DNA from: Flectobacillus sp. | GTDB lineage: Bacteria > Bacteroidota > Bacteroidia > Cytophagales > Spirosomataceae | Assembly: GCA_023255485.1 (NCBI GenBank) | Contig: JALRIJ010000003.1 | Location: 1 to 34,983, forward strand | Length of the DNA stretch: 34,983 nt | Direction: 5' to 3' | Notes under the pieces: generated by a model | Database searches by the model: none | The model's input: the letters and a program-made list of their open reading frames with translations, nothing else | Told to the model about the DNA's origin: nothing | Position numbers and translations under genes: made by a program | Shown: piece after piece, positions 25,748 to 33,132 of the stretch | How positions within the stretch are numbered: position 1 is the first letter of the stretch | Layout: each line of letters starts with the position of its first letter

Positions 25748-26821
25748 ATGAACCAAAAATTAAACCGTTTCGAAAATAACTTTGATTTTATCCGTCTTGT
25801 TGCCGCAATGATGGTAACGTTTGGCCATGTTTTCCCACTTGTCGGAAGATACCATGAAGAAATGTTAGCAAGAATTTCTGGAGGATATATTACAGGAGGA
25901 AGTGGCGTTTCTGTATTTTTTAGTATTAGTGGCTACTTGATTTGCCAAAGTATCTTATACAGTAAAAATTATTATTCGTATCTGTGGAAACGCCTAGTCA
26001 GACTTATTCCTGGGCTCTGGGTGGTTCTTTTTTTACTTACCTTTCTTGTGGGGCCTATCTTAACAGACTTACCTTTATCAGAGTATTTTAAGAATAGAGA
26101 CTTATTTCGTTTTCTTAAAATGGCTAAAATGTACCCCTATTATAAAGATTTACTCCCAGGGGTTTTTCAGCATAATCCGCTCACAAACATCAACGGTTCA
26201 CTATGGACAATTGCTTATGAGTTTACGATGTATCTTGTATTACTCGTATTGAGTATGGGTAAATTGTTGGAAAAAAGAGGAGTGTTAGTAGTACTGTTTG
26301 TTGTAGGACTAGGGTGTTATTATGCTATTCTCCAAAACACCGAACGATTTATCTTTTGTGAAAACTATCTTATTCCTGTATTACACCTAAAGCTAAATGC
26401 TTTACTGGAATTTGGACTATTTTTCTGGGCGGGAATGCTCTTTTACTTATACCAAGAAGTTATCCCTTTGCATATCGGTTTATTCGCATTGGCACTTTTT
26501 ATTTGGCTAGGACTTGGTCGTTTTGAACTCATAGGGCCTGCTGAAATTAAGACAGTATCACTCGTATGTATCCCTTACATTGTTTTTTACTTAGGATTCA
26601 AGAAAGGCATACTCAATAACTTTGGCAAATATGGAGACTTCTCTTACGGATTTTATATCTATTCGTTTCCTGTGCAACAACTTATTATCGCTTATTACGG
26701 ACCGAACTTGGGAATTTTCACTAACTTTTTCCTTGTCTTAGCGATTGTTTTTCCCCTAAGCTATTTCTCATGGCATGTAATCGAAAAGCAAGCCTTAAAG
26801 TATAAAAGCTTATTTGATTAG
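25748..26821 (+). CDS. Acyltransferase 3 family membrane protein
   Basis: A 357-residue integral membrane acyltransferase (AT3/OafA-like) expected to move acyl groups to a carbohydrate outside the cytoplasmic membrane. About ten hydrophobic helices are visible. The N-terminal motif NNFDFIRLVAAMMVTFGHVF (about 9-28) has the Arg and His of the AT3 R-x10-H type active-site pattern. GSGVSVFFSISGYLI follows at about 51-65. A third conserved block is NINGSLWTIAYEFTMYLVLL near 147-166, with the S-L-W-T-I/L-x-x-E segment that marks the family. No SGNH domain is fused to its C-terminus. Substrate is unknown; no glycan cluster surrounds it. It has its own terminator and starts 80 bases after that of cysM, so it is a single-gene unit. 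Confidence 0.9.
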   Translation: MNQKLNRFENNFDFIRLVAAMMVTFGHVFPLVGRYHEEMLARISGGYITGGSGVSVFFSISGYLICQSILYSKNYYSYLWKRLVRLIPGLWVVLFLLTFLVGPILTDLPLSEYFKNRDLFRFLKMAKMYPYYKDLLPGVFQHNPLTNINGSLWTIAYEFTMYLVLLVLSMGKLLEKRGVLVVLFVVGLGCYYAILQNTERFIFCENYLIPVLHLKLNALLEFGLFFWAGMLFYLYQEVIPLHIGLFALALFIWLGLGRFELIGPAEIKTVSLVCIPYIVFYLGFKKGILNNFGKYGDFSYGFYIYSFPVQQLIIAYYGPNLGIFTNFFLVLAIVFPLSYFSWHVIEKQALKYKSLFD

Positions 26822-26835
26822 TCGATGTAGCAACA

Positions 26836-26866
26836 AAAAAAGCCCCGCATGTTGCGAGGCTTTTTT
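26836..26866 (+). terminator. Intrinsic terminator of the acyltransferase gene
   Basis: AAAAAAGCCCCGCA (26836-26849) and TGCGAGGCTTTTTT (26853-26866) pair with one mismatch and a three-base loop; a T run follows. It lies 14 bases past the stop codon. Confidence 0.85.
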
Positions 26867-26965
26867 ACTTTTATTAGAGCATTTGATAGTAAAACGCTAA
26901 TCAATATGTTTTTGTTGCACGTTTGAAAAACTATTAAATAATTTTTCATTTTGTTTTTATTTTTT

Positions 26966-27014
26966 TTCAAAGCCTTATTTATAGGTCTCTGAGACCTGTA
27001 AATAGGGCTTTGAA
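26966..27014. repeat. Near-perfect 49-base palindrome
   Basis: Two 24-base arms (26966-26989 and 26991-27014) are reverse complements except for two positions, around a single centre base. Outer part: TTCAAAGCC against GGCTTTGAA; inner part: AGGTCTC against GAGACCT. It lies past the acyltransferase terminator on one side and 66 bases downstream of the DUF1080 stop on the other. It could terminate the minus-strand DUF1080 transcript, but the expected T run is missing. Confidence 0.7.
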
Positions 27015-27023
27015 CGTTCTTGA

Positions 27024-27070
27024 AACGGGTTAAAACCCGTTGACCCTCTGAAACGAGTTAAAACTCGTTT
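27024..27070. repeat. Two adjacent related palindromes with compensating bases
   Basis: AACGGGTTAAAACCCGTT at 27024-27041 and AAACGAGTTAAAACTCGTTT at 27051-27070 are perfect dyads 27 bases apart. They share the frame TGAAACG-N-GTTAAAAC-N-CGTT with the variable base G in the first copy and A in the second. The opposite arm changes from C to T, so pairing is kept. The set lies 10 bases downstream of the DUF1080 stop codon on the minus strand. They look like REP-type elements. Confidence 0.7.
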
Positions 27071-27079
27071 ACCCAGTCC

Positions 27080-27805
27080 TTACAACTGTTTGATTTTGAT
27101 GTTTCTAAACCATACTTTGTTACCGTGGTCTTGAAAAACAATATGCCCTTTGGTGAATGTACCCCAGTTTTCCATTCCTTTGAATTTGCTGTTTGCCACT
27201 AATGCTTTATATTCATCGCTATGAATGTTGTATTCAATCACCATACGACCGTTCAGATACAATTTAACGAGTCCATTTTTTTGAGAAATCATGGCATGAT
27301 TCCATTCGCCAACTGGTTTGACGTTTTCGGGTGCATACTTAATCAAATCGTACAAATTGCCTGCACGGTGTTTATCAATTTTACCATCTGGATGACCGTC
27401 GTTATCCAATACCTGAAATTCTGGACCTGTATTCCAAGAATAAGGATGTTTTTGAGCATCGTCTTCTTGAGCATTGAAAATAATTCCTGAGTTTCCACCC
27501 TCTGAAATTTTCCAATCACACACAAATACAAAGTTTTCATACACGGCATCCGTCGTGATTTCTCCTCCGCCTTTGGTATTCCAGCCGTCCATGACGCTAT
27601 TATCCAACATAATGGCATCGTCCGATACTTTCCATGCAGTGCCTAAATCTTTCTTGTTAAAATTTCTCCAGCCGTTTAGGGTTTTACCATCAAAAAGCAA
27701 TTTCCAGCCTTGTTTTTGCTCTTTGGGAGTTAAAGAGTTTAGTTTCTGAGCTTGCATCGAAAACGACGTGACGAAACAAGCCACGATTACAACTAGTTTT
27801 TTCAT
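27080..27805 (-). CDS. Secreted DUF1080 (3-keto-disaccharide hydrolase-like) protein
   Basis: A 241-residue exported protein. Residues 1-19 are a signal peptide (KLVVIVACFVTSFSMQA). The mature part has the jelly-roll pattern of DUF1080. GWKLLFDGKTLNGWRNF is at about 33-49, then ENFVFVCDWKISEGGNSGIIFNAQ, then TGPEFQVLDNDGHPDG, and WNHAMISQKNGLVKLYLNGR. The end VWFRNIKIKQL is typical. DUF1080 members include 3-keto-glycoside hydrolases acting on oxidised disaccharides, which suggests a sugar-degrading role in the periplasm or outside. No neighbouring 3-dehydrogenase or hydrolase gene supports a specific substrate. It has a -7-like promoter element with a dyad over the predicted start of transcription (27910-27944), and palindromes downstream. 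Confidence 0.9.
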   Translation of the reverse strand: MKKLVVIVACFVTSFSMQAQKLNSLTPKEQKQGWKLLFDGKTLNGWRNFNKKDLGTAWKVSDDAIMLDNSVMDGWNTKGGGEITTDAVYENFVFVCDWKISEGGNSGIIFNAQEDDAQKHPYSWNTGPEFQVLDNDGHPDGKIDKHRAGNLYDLIKYAPENVKPVGEWNHAMISQKNGLVKLYLNGRMVIEYNIHSDEYKALVANSKFKGMENWGTFTKGHIVFQDHGNKVWFRNIKIKQL

Positions 27806-28114
27806 TTTAAAAATGATTAATAGCTATTAAGTAAGAATGCAAAATTATGAATTTTAAATTTTGAACGATTACTTGTTAACTAAATGAATGTTAATTGAGT
27901 GATTGGGATATTTAGGTATCGTACCTAAATCGTCAACAAAAGTATCTATTTCACACAAGAATGCTATTCTGACTTATCGTTGCTCGGAATTTACGATTAT
28001 TCTTGTCTTTCGGCGAAGATTCGGCAAAAATTTCGGAAATTGCGATTCTTTTGCTTTGCTCGACGATTGAGCAAGCACTATTATGAGTTGAACATATCTA
28101 AAATACCATTCCAA
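27806..28114. other. Divergent intergenic region, DUF1080 / rRNA methyltransferase
   Basis: A 309-base gap holding the dyad and promoter element at 27910-27944. The part from 27980 to 28114 is open in the frame of the methyltransferase from a TTG codon, but its translation (rich in Phe, Arg, Cys) does not resemble the family and is taken as leader. No RNA gene is seen. Confidence 0.5.
27910..27944 (-). promoter_or_regulatory. -7 element plus 21-bp dyad operator before the DUF1080 gene
   Basis: On the minus strand TACTTTTG (27944-27937) is a full match to TAnnTTTG. Seven bases on, the perfect dyad ATTTAGGTA-TCG-TACCTAAAT (27910-27930) spans the predicted +1 to about +21. The 9-base arms resemble the TTTAGG...CCTAAA halves of DtxR/MntR/SirR-type metal-regulator boxes. 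A TTG-type -33 element at the standard distance is not seen. A repressor here would block the minus-strand DUF1080 promoter; control of the plus-strand methyltransferase gene is also possible. Confidence 0.5.
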
Positions 28115-29353
28115 ATGAAGTTACATCGCTCTTTGACTGACGCTGTGGTTACGACCCTCCAAGAAATTTTCGTAAATAAACGTCAGGCAGACCGTGCTAT
28201 TGAATACATATTAAAATCAAATAAGAAATGGGGTGCAAGAGATCGTGGATTTATTGCTGAAAACACCTACGAAATTGTTCGCTGGTGGAGATTACTCACG
28301 TTTGTGATTGATGCTCCTTCCGCTATTGAAGACTTAGAACGTACTCATTTTTATCATTGTTTAGGAGCTTGGCTCTTATTAAAGGAACGCCATGCAGGCT
28401 ATGAAGCCTCTTTGAGAACGTTGCCAGAATGGACTGAATTTGAAAGTTTAGACGTAAAGGCAATGGACGAGCGTTATGAAGAAGCTCGTCAAACCAGAAA
28501 AATCATTGAGTCGATTCCCGATTGGATGGACGAATTGTGTGAAAAAGAATTGGGTACTGCTTGGGATAAGGAATTAATGGCGATGAACGAGCCCGCTCCC
28601 GTGGTGCTTCGTGCCAATACGATTAAAACGAATCGTTTGTACTTACAAGACTTATTAGAGGAAGAAGAAATTGAGAGTTCTATCAATAACGAAGCCCCCG
28701 ATGCGGTTATCTTGAGAGGTCGCCCGAATGTATTCAAAACGGAATTCTTCAAGGAAGGTTTTTTTGAAGTTCAGGATACTGGCTCGCAATTAATTGCTCC
28801 TTTCTTGGACGTACAACCTGGCATGCGTGTAATTGATGCCTGTGCTGGTGCAGGAGGCAAAACTTTACATCTTGCGGCTTTGATGCAAAACAAAGGACGT
28901 ATCATTTCGATGGATGTGGAAGAGCGTAAATTATTAGAATTACAAAAACGTGCCAAACGTGCTGGAGCCACCAATATCGAAACTAAATTGATTGAAGGTA
29001 AAACCATCAAGCGTTTGCAAGATTCGGCAGACCGTTTGTTATTGGATGTTCCATGTTCGGGTTTGGGTGTGTTGCGTCGTAATCCTGATGCTAAATGGAA
29101 AATTACTCCTGAATTTATCGACAACCTCCGCCTTGTGCAGTGGGATATATTAAGTCGGTATTCTGCCATGTTGAAAAAGGGTGGAAAAATGGTTTTTGCC
29201 ACTTGTAGTATTTTACCTTCTGAAAGTGAAAATCACGTACAACGTTTATTAGCAGAACAACCTGATAAATGGGAATTGTTAAAAGAACATCGTACCTCTC
29301 CTGCTGAGGATGGCTATGATGGGTTTTACATGGCTTGTTTATTGAAGAAATAA
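28115..29353 (+). CDS. RsmB/NOP-type RNA m5C methyltransferase
   Basis: SAM-dependent methyltransferase that makes 5-methylcytosine in RNA, probably 16S rRNA. The 412 residues from ATG 28115 give an N-terminal NusB-like helical domain (KLHRSLTDAVVTTLQEIFVN, then WGARDRGFIAENTYEIVRWW). Next comes a RNA-binding linker (VLRANTIKTNR), then the Rossmann catalytic domain. Motif I is VIDACAGAGGKTLHLAALM (near 239-257) and an acidic SAM-ribose residue lies in ISMDVEE. The catalytic cysteines are Cys314 in LLLDVPCSGLGVLRRNP and Cys364 in FATCSILPSESENHVQ, the two-Cys mechanism of RsmB/NSUN enzymes. The end EDGYDGFYMACLLKK is usual. An upstream TTG at 27980 keeps the frame open, but ATG 28115 marks the conserved N-terminus. 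The exact target base cannot be assigned. A terminator follows at once. Confidence 0.93.
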   Translation: MKLHRSLTDAVVTTLQEIFVNKRQADRAIEYILKSNKKWGARDRGFIAENTYEIVRWWRLLTFVIDAPSAIEDLERTHFYHCLGAWLLLKERHAGYEASLRTLPEWTEFESLDVKAMDERYEEARQTRKIIESIPDWMDELCEKELGTAWDKELMAMNEPAPVVLRANTIKTNRLYLQDLLEEEEIESSINNEAPDAVILRGRPNVFKTEFFKEGFFEVQDTGSQLIAPFLDVQPGMRVIDACAGAGGKTLHLAALMQNKGRIISMDVEERKLLELQKRAKRAGATNIETKLIEGKTIKRLQDSADRLLLDVPCSGLGVLRRNPDAKWKITPEFIDNLRLVQWDILSRYSAMLKKGGKMVFATCSILPSESENHVQRLLAEQPDKWELLKEHRTSPAEDGYDGFYMACLLKK

Positions 29354-29360
29354 GAACTAG

Positions 29361-29388
29361 AGACTTCGCAAATGCGAAGTCTTTTTTG
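29361..29388 (+). terminator. Intrinsic terminator of the methyltransferase gene
   Basis: AGACTTCGCA (29361-29370) and TGCGAAGTCT (29373-29382) pair around AA, followed by TTTTTT at 29383-29388. It lies eight bases past the stop codon. Confidence 0.92.
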
Positions 29389-29705
29389 TTTAAATTACAT
29401 GAGCCTATTGATACGTTATCTACTTTTCGACGGCACAAAAACGGGTCTATCTACACAGCTCCTCACCTCCTCCTCATACGTTCGAAAAAACACTTAAACT
29501 ATTTATTCCTATTTTTAGTCGCTTATCCCATTTTTTACTTTCACTATTTCAAGAAAAAAAAGGACATTAAAAAATCCTTAATATAGATGTAGGTACACAT
29601 AATATTAGACCCCCTGATTATAACGCTATGTTAATCCAAGACTAACACACGGCTTAATCTAGGATTGTAAGTTTGTTCTTCAAATAAATCAAACTTCAAT
29701 CAAAT
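29389..29705 (+). other. Upstream region of the SusC/SusD operon
   Basis: This 317-base AT-rich stretch holds the susC promoter region. The -7 element TAAGTTTG is at 29668-29675. A weak five-pair inverted repeat, AAGGA...TCCTT, lies near 29560-29580. No sigma/anti-sigma genes or extracytoplasmic-function promoter could be recognised, and no RNA gene is seen. An 83-codon frame crossing it is considered spurious because it starts inside the methyltransferase gene and runs through its terminator. Confidence 0.4.
29668..29675 (+). promoter_or_regulatory. -7 promoter element of the susC-susD operon
   Basis: TAAGTTTG is a full match to TAnnTTTG. It lies 31 bases before the susC start codon, so the predicted leader is about 24 bases. 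No TTG is seen 17-23 bases upstream, which may indicate that an activator is needed. Confidence 0.45.
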
Positions 29706-32700
29706 ATGAAACTAAACTTTTTACCAACTAATGTATGCCTTTGGCTCATTACTTTTCTGATGCTCGGAAATGTGGTAATGGCACAGGACAATGTAATTAC
29801 GGGACAGGTTTCCGAACAAAACGGAACAGGTCTTGCGGGAGTTAACATTTTAATCAAAGGAACAAGTAAGGGTACTGTAACAGGTGCAAATGGTAGCTAC
29901 AAATTGACTGCTCCTAAAGATAAAGCAGTACTAGTTTTCCGTTACGTAGGTTTCACAACGCAGGAAGTACCTGTAAATAACCGCTCTGTTGTCAACGTAA
30001 CATTGACAGAAGATACTCGTCAATTGGAAGAAGTTTTAGTAACAACGGCTTTGGGTATCAAAAAAGACGTTCGTACTACGGGGGTTTCTATCCAAAGTAT
30101 GGAAGGTACTGCCATCACCAAGGCACGTGAACCAAACCCTATCAATGGTTTAGTAGGTAAGATTGCAGGTTTAACAGTGGGTGCTTCTTCTGAATTATTA
30201 GGAAGTCCAGCCTTAATCCTTCGTGGTAATACCGATTTATTATTCGTTATCGACGGTGCTCCTATCAACTCAGATACTTGGAACATCAGTCCAGACGATA
30301 TTGAAACTTATACGGTATTAAAAGGTGCATCGGCATCGGCTTTATACGGTTCTCGTGGTAAAAACGGAGCTATCTTAATTACGACAAAAAGAGGAACAAA
30401 AGACAAAAGAGGTTTCTCAGTAGAAGTAAATACGAGCCAAATGATGGAAAGTAGCTTCTTGACAATTCCAGAAGTACAAGATTTATATGGCCCTGGTGAC
30501 CACGGTGTTTACGCTTTCGGTAACGGACGTGGTACTGGATTAAATGATGCAGACTATGATGTTTGGGGACCAAAATTCAGTGGACAGCTAATCCCGCAGT
30601 ATGATAGCCCAGTGGTTGATGGTGCTTCATTTACGACTACTTTCCCAACTGGTAAATCTTTTACTAGTAATCGTCAGCCAACTCCTTTCATTGCTAGAGG
30701 TGCAAACAATTTAAGAAGATTTATTCAGACAGGTATTTTATCAACTAACAACGTCGCTATTTCTTCGGTAGGTGAAAAATATGACTTGCGTTTTTCAGTA
30801 TCGCATAACTATCAAAAAGGACTAGTTCCTAATACTGAATTAAACAGCACAACGTTGAAAATGACTACTGGGTACAACTTCTCAGACAGACTACGTTTTG
30901 AAGGAGATGTTCAAGTGAACAGACAATACACGCCAAACTATCCAGATGTTAACTATGGCCCTAACTCAATGATTTATAACATTATCCTTTGGGGTGGTGC
31001 TGACTGGGATATTGACCAAATGAAAAACTACTGGCAACCAGGTAAAGAAGGTGTTCAACAAATCTATGCAGAATATACTCGTTACAATAACCCGTGGTTT
31101 ATGGCTAAAGAATGGTTGAGAGGTCACTACAAGACAGACATCATTGGTCAAACATCATTACGTTACAAAATTGCAACTGGTATTGATGCAACTATCCGTA
31201 CTCAGTTTTCTACATGGGGAATGTTAAGAAATGAAAAGTTACCTTATTCAATGACAACGTATGGTAGAGAAGAAGGACGTGGCGACTACCGTGAAGACCG
31301 AAGAAACCTATTCGACAGCAATACCGACTTATTGATTAAAGTAAACAAAAACATCACTCCAGACTTAGTGGTTAATGGTGTTGCAGGTGGTAACATTCGT
31401 GTATTTAACTACAATTCGAACTATACGAGTACCGATTACTTAAACGTTCCTGGTGTTTATAACTTCGCTAACTCTGCCAATCCTGTAAAAGTTTCTAACT
31501 TCTTATCGGACATGCAGGTATATTCAGCTTATTACTCTGCTGACTTTACGTACAAGAACTTCTTGACGCTTTCTACAACGGGTCGTATGGATAAACTTTC
31601 TACTTTACCAAAAGGAAACAATACCTACTTCTATCCATCAGTTGCTGTAAGTACCGTAATTTCTGACTATGTAACTTTACCAGACGCAATCAGTTTCTTG
31701 AAAGTTCGTGGGTCATATGCCAACGTAAAAGATGGTCTTACACAAGAAAAGATTGGTTCAACCCCAGGCTCAGCATTCCCTGTTGGTTATGGAGTGAATT
31801 ATAACTCATCTTACGGAGGACCTTCTTACGAAAACTCAGCAGTTTATGGAACATCATTAGTCTATAATAATCAAACGGCTGCTTATTATACGAACGCAAT
31901 AAACAACCCAAATATTAAACCAAATAGTACTTCTCAGACGGAAATAGGGCTAGATGCTCGCTTCTTAAGAAATCGTTTGACATTTGATGCGGCTTACTTT
32001 ATCAGTGAAGATGGTCCAAGAATCTTTAGTTTACCATTATCAACGACTTCGGGTTATTCATCAGCTTTGGTAAACGGTATCAAAACCCAGAAAAAAGGTA
32101 TTGAACTTTCATTGACAGGACAAGTAATCAAAGATTTACGTGGTTTCAACTGGTCTGTTTTGGCTAACTGGTCAACATACAAAGAAATCTTGACAGACAT
32201 CTATCCTGGTATCACACAATTACCTTCTTCTTATTTTGTAGGAAGCAGTAGCGATGCTCGTTTCATCCAAATTGGTGATAGAATTGACGCTTATTATACT
32301 AGAACTTATGCACGCACAGCGGATGGCAAAATCATCAACGATGCAGGTGGTCGTCCGATTATCAACCCTACCCCTCAATTTGTAGGAAATACGAACCCTG
32401 ACTGGGTATGGGGTATCAACAATAAATTTTCGTACAAAGACTGGAACTTCAGCTTCCAATTTGACGGTCGTGTAGGCGGTGTAATTTCTGATTATGTTGA
32501 GCAAAAATCATGGGCAGGTGGTCGTATCATCAACACAGTACAAGGAGATATGGGTGTTGCACGTGAACAAGATGTATTGGGCGTAAAATCATGGATTGGC
32601 GAAGGTGTTAGCATTGCAAATGGTGGTGCATTGAAATACGATGCACTTGGAAACATTACCAACTTTAGCGAACTAACTTTTGCAACTAACACCACTAAAA

Positions 32701-32987
32701 CATTCTTACAAGATTATGTAGCACGTACTTATGGATTTGATGGTGGAAACATGATGAGCCGTACCTTCGCTAAGTTACGTGAAATCACGATTGGTTATTC
32801 TTTACCACATTCATTAACGAAAAAATTAGGTATTCAATCGGCAAACGTTTCTTTAGTAGGGCGTAACTTATTGTATTTCGCAGAACGTACAGACATCGAT
32901 TTAGACCAATACACATCAGGCGGTCGTTCGGGCTTACAAACCCCAACAACTCGTCGTTTTGGTATCAACTTAAATTTAGTATTCTAG
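29706..32987 (+). CDS. SusC/RagA-family TonB-dependent outer-membrane transporter
   Basis: TonB-driven outer-membrane porter that takes up oligosaccharides, peptides or similar large nutrients together with a SusD lipoprotein. The 1093-residue protein has a signal peptide (1-27, ending VVMAQD). A carboxypeptidase-regulatory-like beta-sandwich covers about 30-115 (ITGQVSEQNGTGLAGVNILI, then GTVTGANGSYKLTAP). The TonB-box-like EEVLVTTALGIKK follows near 119. The plug then spans about 130-240 (LVGKIAGLTVGASSELLGSP, TYTVLKGASASALYGSRGKN). The rest is a 22-strand barrel ending RFGINLNLVF with a terminal Phe. ASALYGSRGKNGAILITTKRG is the SusC hallmark. The partner susD gene follows after 145 bases. 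No SusE/SusF, glycoside hydrolase or regulator gene lies next to it in the window, so the substrate is unknown. Confidence 0.96.
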   Translation: MKLNFLPTNVCLWLITFLMLGNVVMAQDNVITGQVSEQNGTGLAGVNILIKGTSKGTVTGANGSYKLTAPKDKAVLVFRYVGFTTQEVPVNNRSVVNVTLTEDTRQLEEVLVTTALGIKKDVRTTGVSIQSMEGTAITKAREPNPINGLVGKIAGLTVGASSELLGSPALILRGNTDLLFVIDGAPINSDTWNISPDDIETYTVLKGASASALYGSRGKNGAILITTKRGTKDKRGFSVEVNTSQMMESSFLTIPEVQDLYGPGDHGVYAFGNGRGTGLNDADYDVWGPKFSGQLIPQYDSPVVDGASFTTTFPTGKSFTSNRQPTPFIARGANNLRRFIQTGILSTNNVAISSVGEKYDLRFSVSHNYQKGLVPNTELNSTTLKMTTGYNFSDRLRFEGDVQVNRQYTPNYPDVNYGPNSMIYNIILWGGADWDIDQMKNYWQPGKEGVQQIYAEYTRYNNPWFMAKEWLRGHYKTDIIGQTSLRYKIATGIDATIRTQFSTWGMLRNEKLPYSMTTYGREEGRGDYREDRRNLFDSNTDLLIKVNKNITPDLVVNGVAGGNIRVFNYNSNYTSTDYLNVPGVYNFANSANPVKVSNFLSDMQVYSAYYSADFTYKNFLTLSTTGRMDKLSTLPKGNNTYFYPSVAVSTVISDYVTLPDAISFLKVRGSYANVKDGLTQEKIGSTPGSAFPVGYGVNYNSSYGGPSYENSAVYGTSLVYNNQTAAYYTNAINNPNIKPNSTSQTEIGLDARFLRNRLTFDAAYFISEDGPRIFSLPLSTTSGYSSALVNGIKTQKKGIELSLTGQVIKDLRGFNWSVLANWSTYKEILTDIYPGITQLPSSYFVGSSSDARFIQIGDRIDAYYTRTYARTADGKIINDAGGRPIINPTPQFVGNTNPDWVWGINNKFSYKDWNFSFQFDGRVGGVISDYVEQKSWAGGRIINTVQGDMGVAREQDVLGVKSWIGEGVSIANGGALKYDALGNITNFSELTFATNTTKTFLQDYVARTYGFDGGNMMSRTFAKLREITIGYSLPHSLTKKLGIQSANVSLVGRNLLYFAERTDIDLDQYTSGGRSGLQTPTTRRFGINLNLVF

Positions 32988-33018
32988 TATCAAGAAGTAG
33001 TGATTATAAATTTTGGCT

Positions 33019-33080
33019 GTTGAATTTTGGATTTAATAAACTCATTATCAATAAATTAAATCCAAAATTTAAAATTCAAC
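33019..33080 (+). repeat. AT-rich hairpin with alternative pairings, susC-susD gap
   Basis: AATTTTGGATTTAA (33023-33036) is the exact reverse complement of TTAAATCCAAAATT (33056-33069). In addition GTTGAATTTT (33019-33028) pairs with AAAATTCAAC (33071-33080). The left arm bases 33023-33028 are used in both, so two structures compete. It lies in the 145-base gap between the two operon genes and may affect the ratio of SusC to SusD by stabilising mRNA ends or slowing transcription. Confidence 0.55.
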
Positions 33081-33132
33081 ATTTTGCATTACTCCTTATA
33101 TGATTTATCCGTTTTAACTCGTCACAACAACA

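Noticed and set aside
29335-29586. Plus-strand frame of 83 codons with a hydrophobic, Lys-rich end
   Set aside because: It starts inside the methyltransferase gene and crosses that gene's intrinsic terminator; no start-site signals are evident, and composition reflects AT-rich intergenic DNA.
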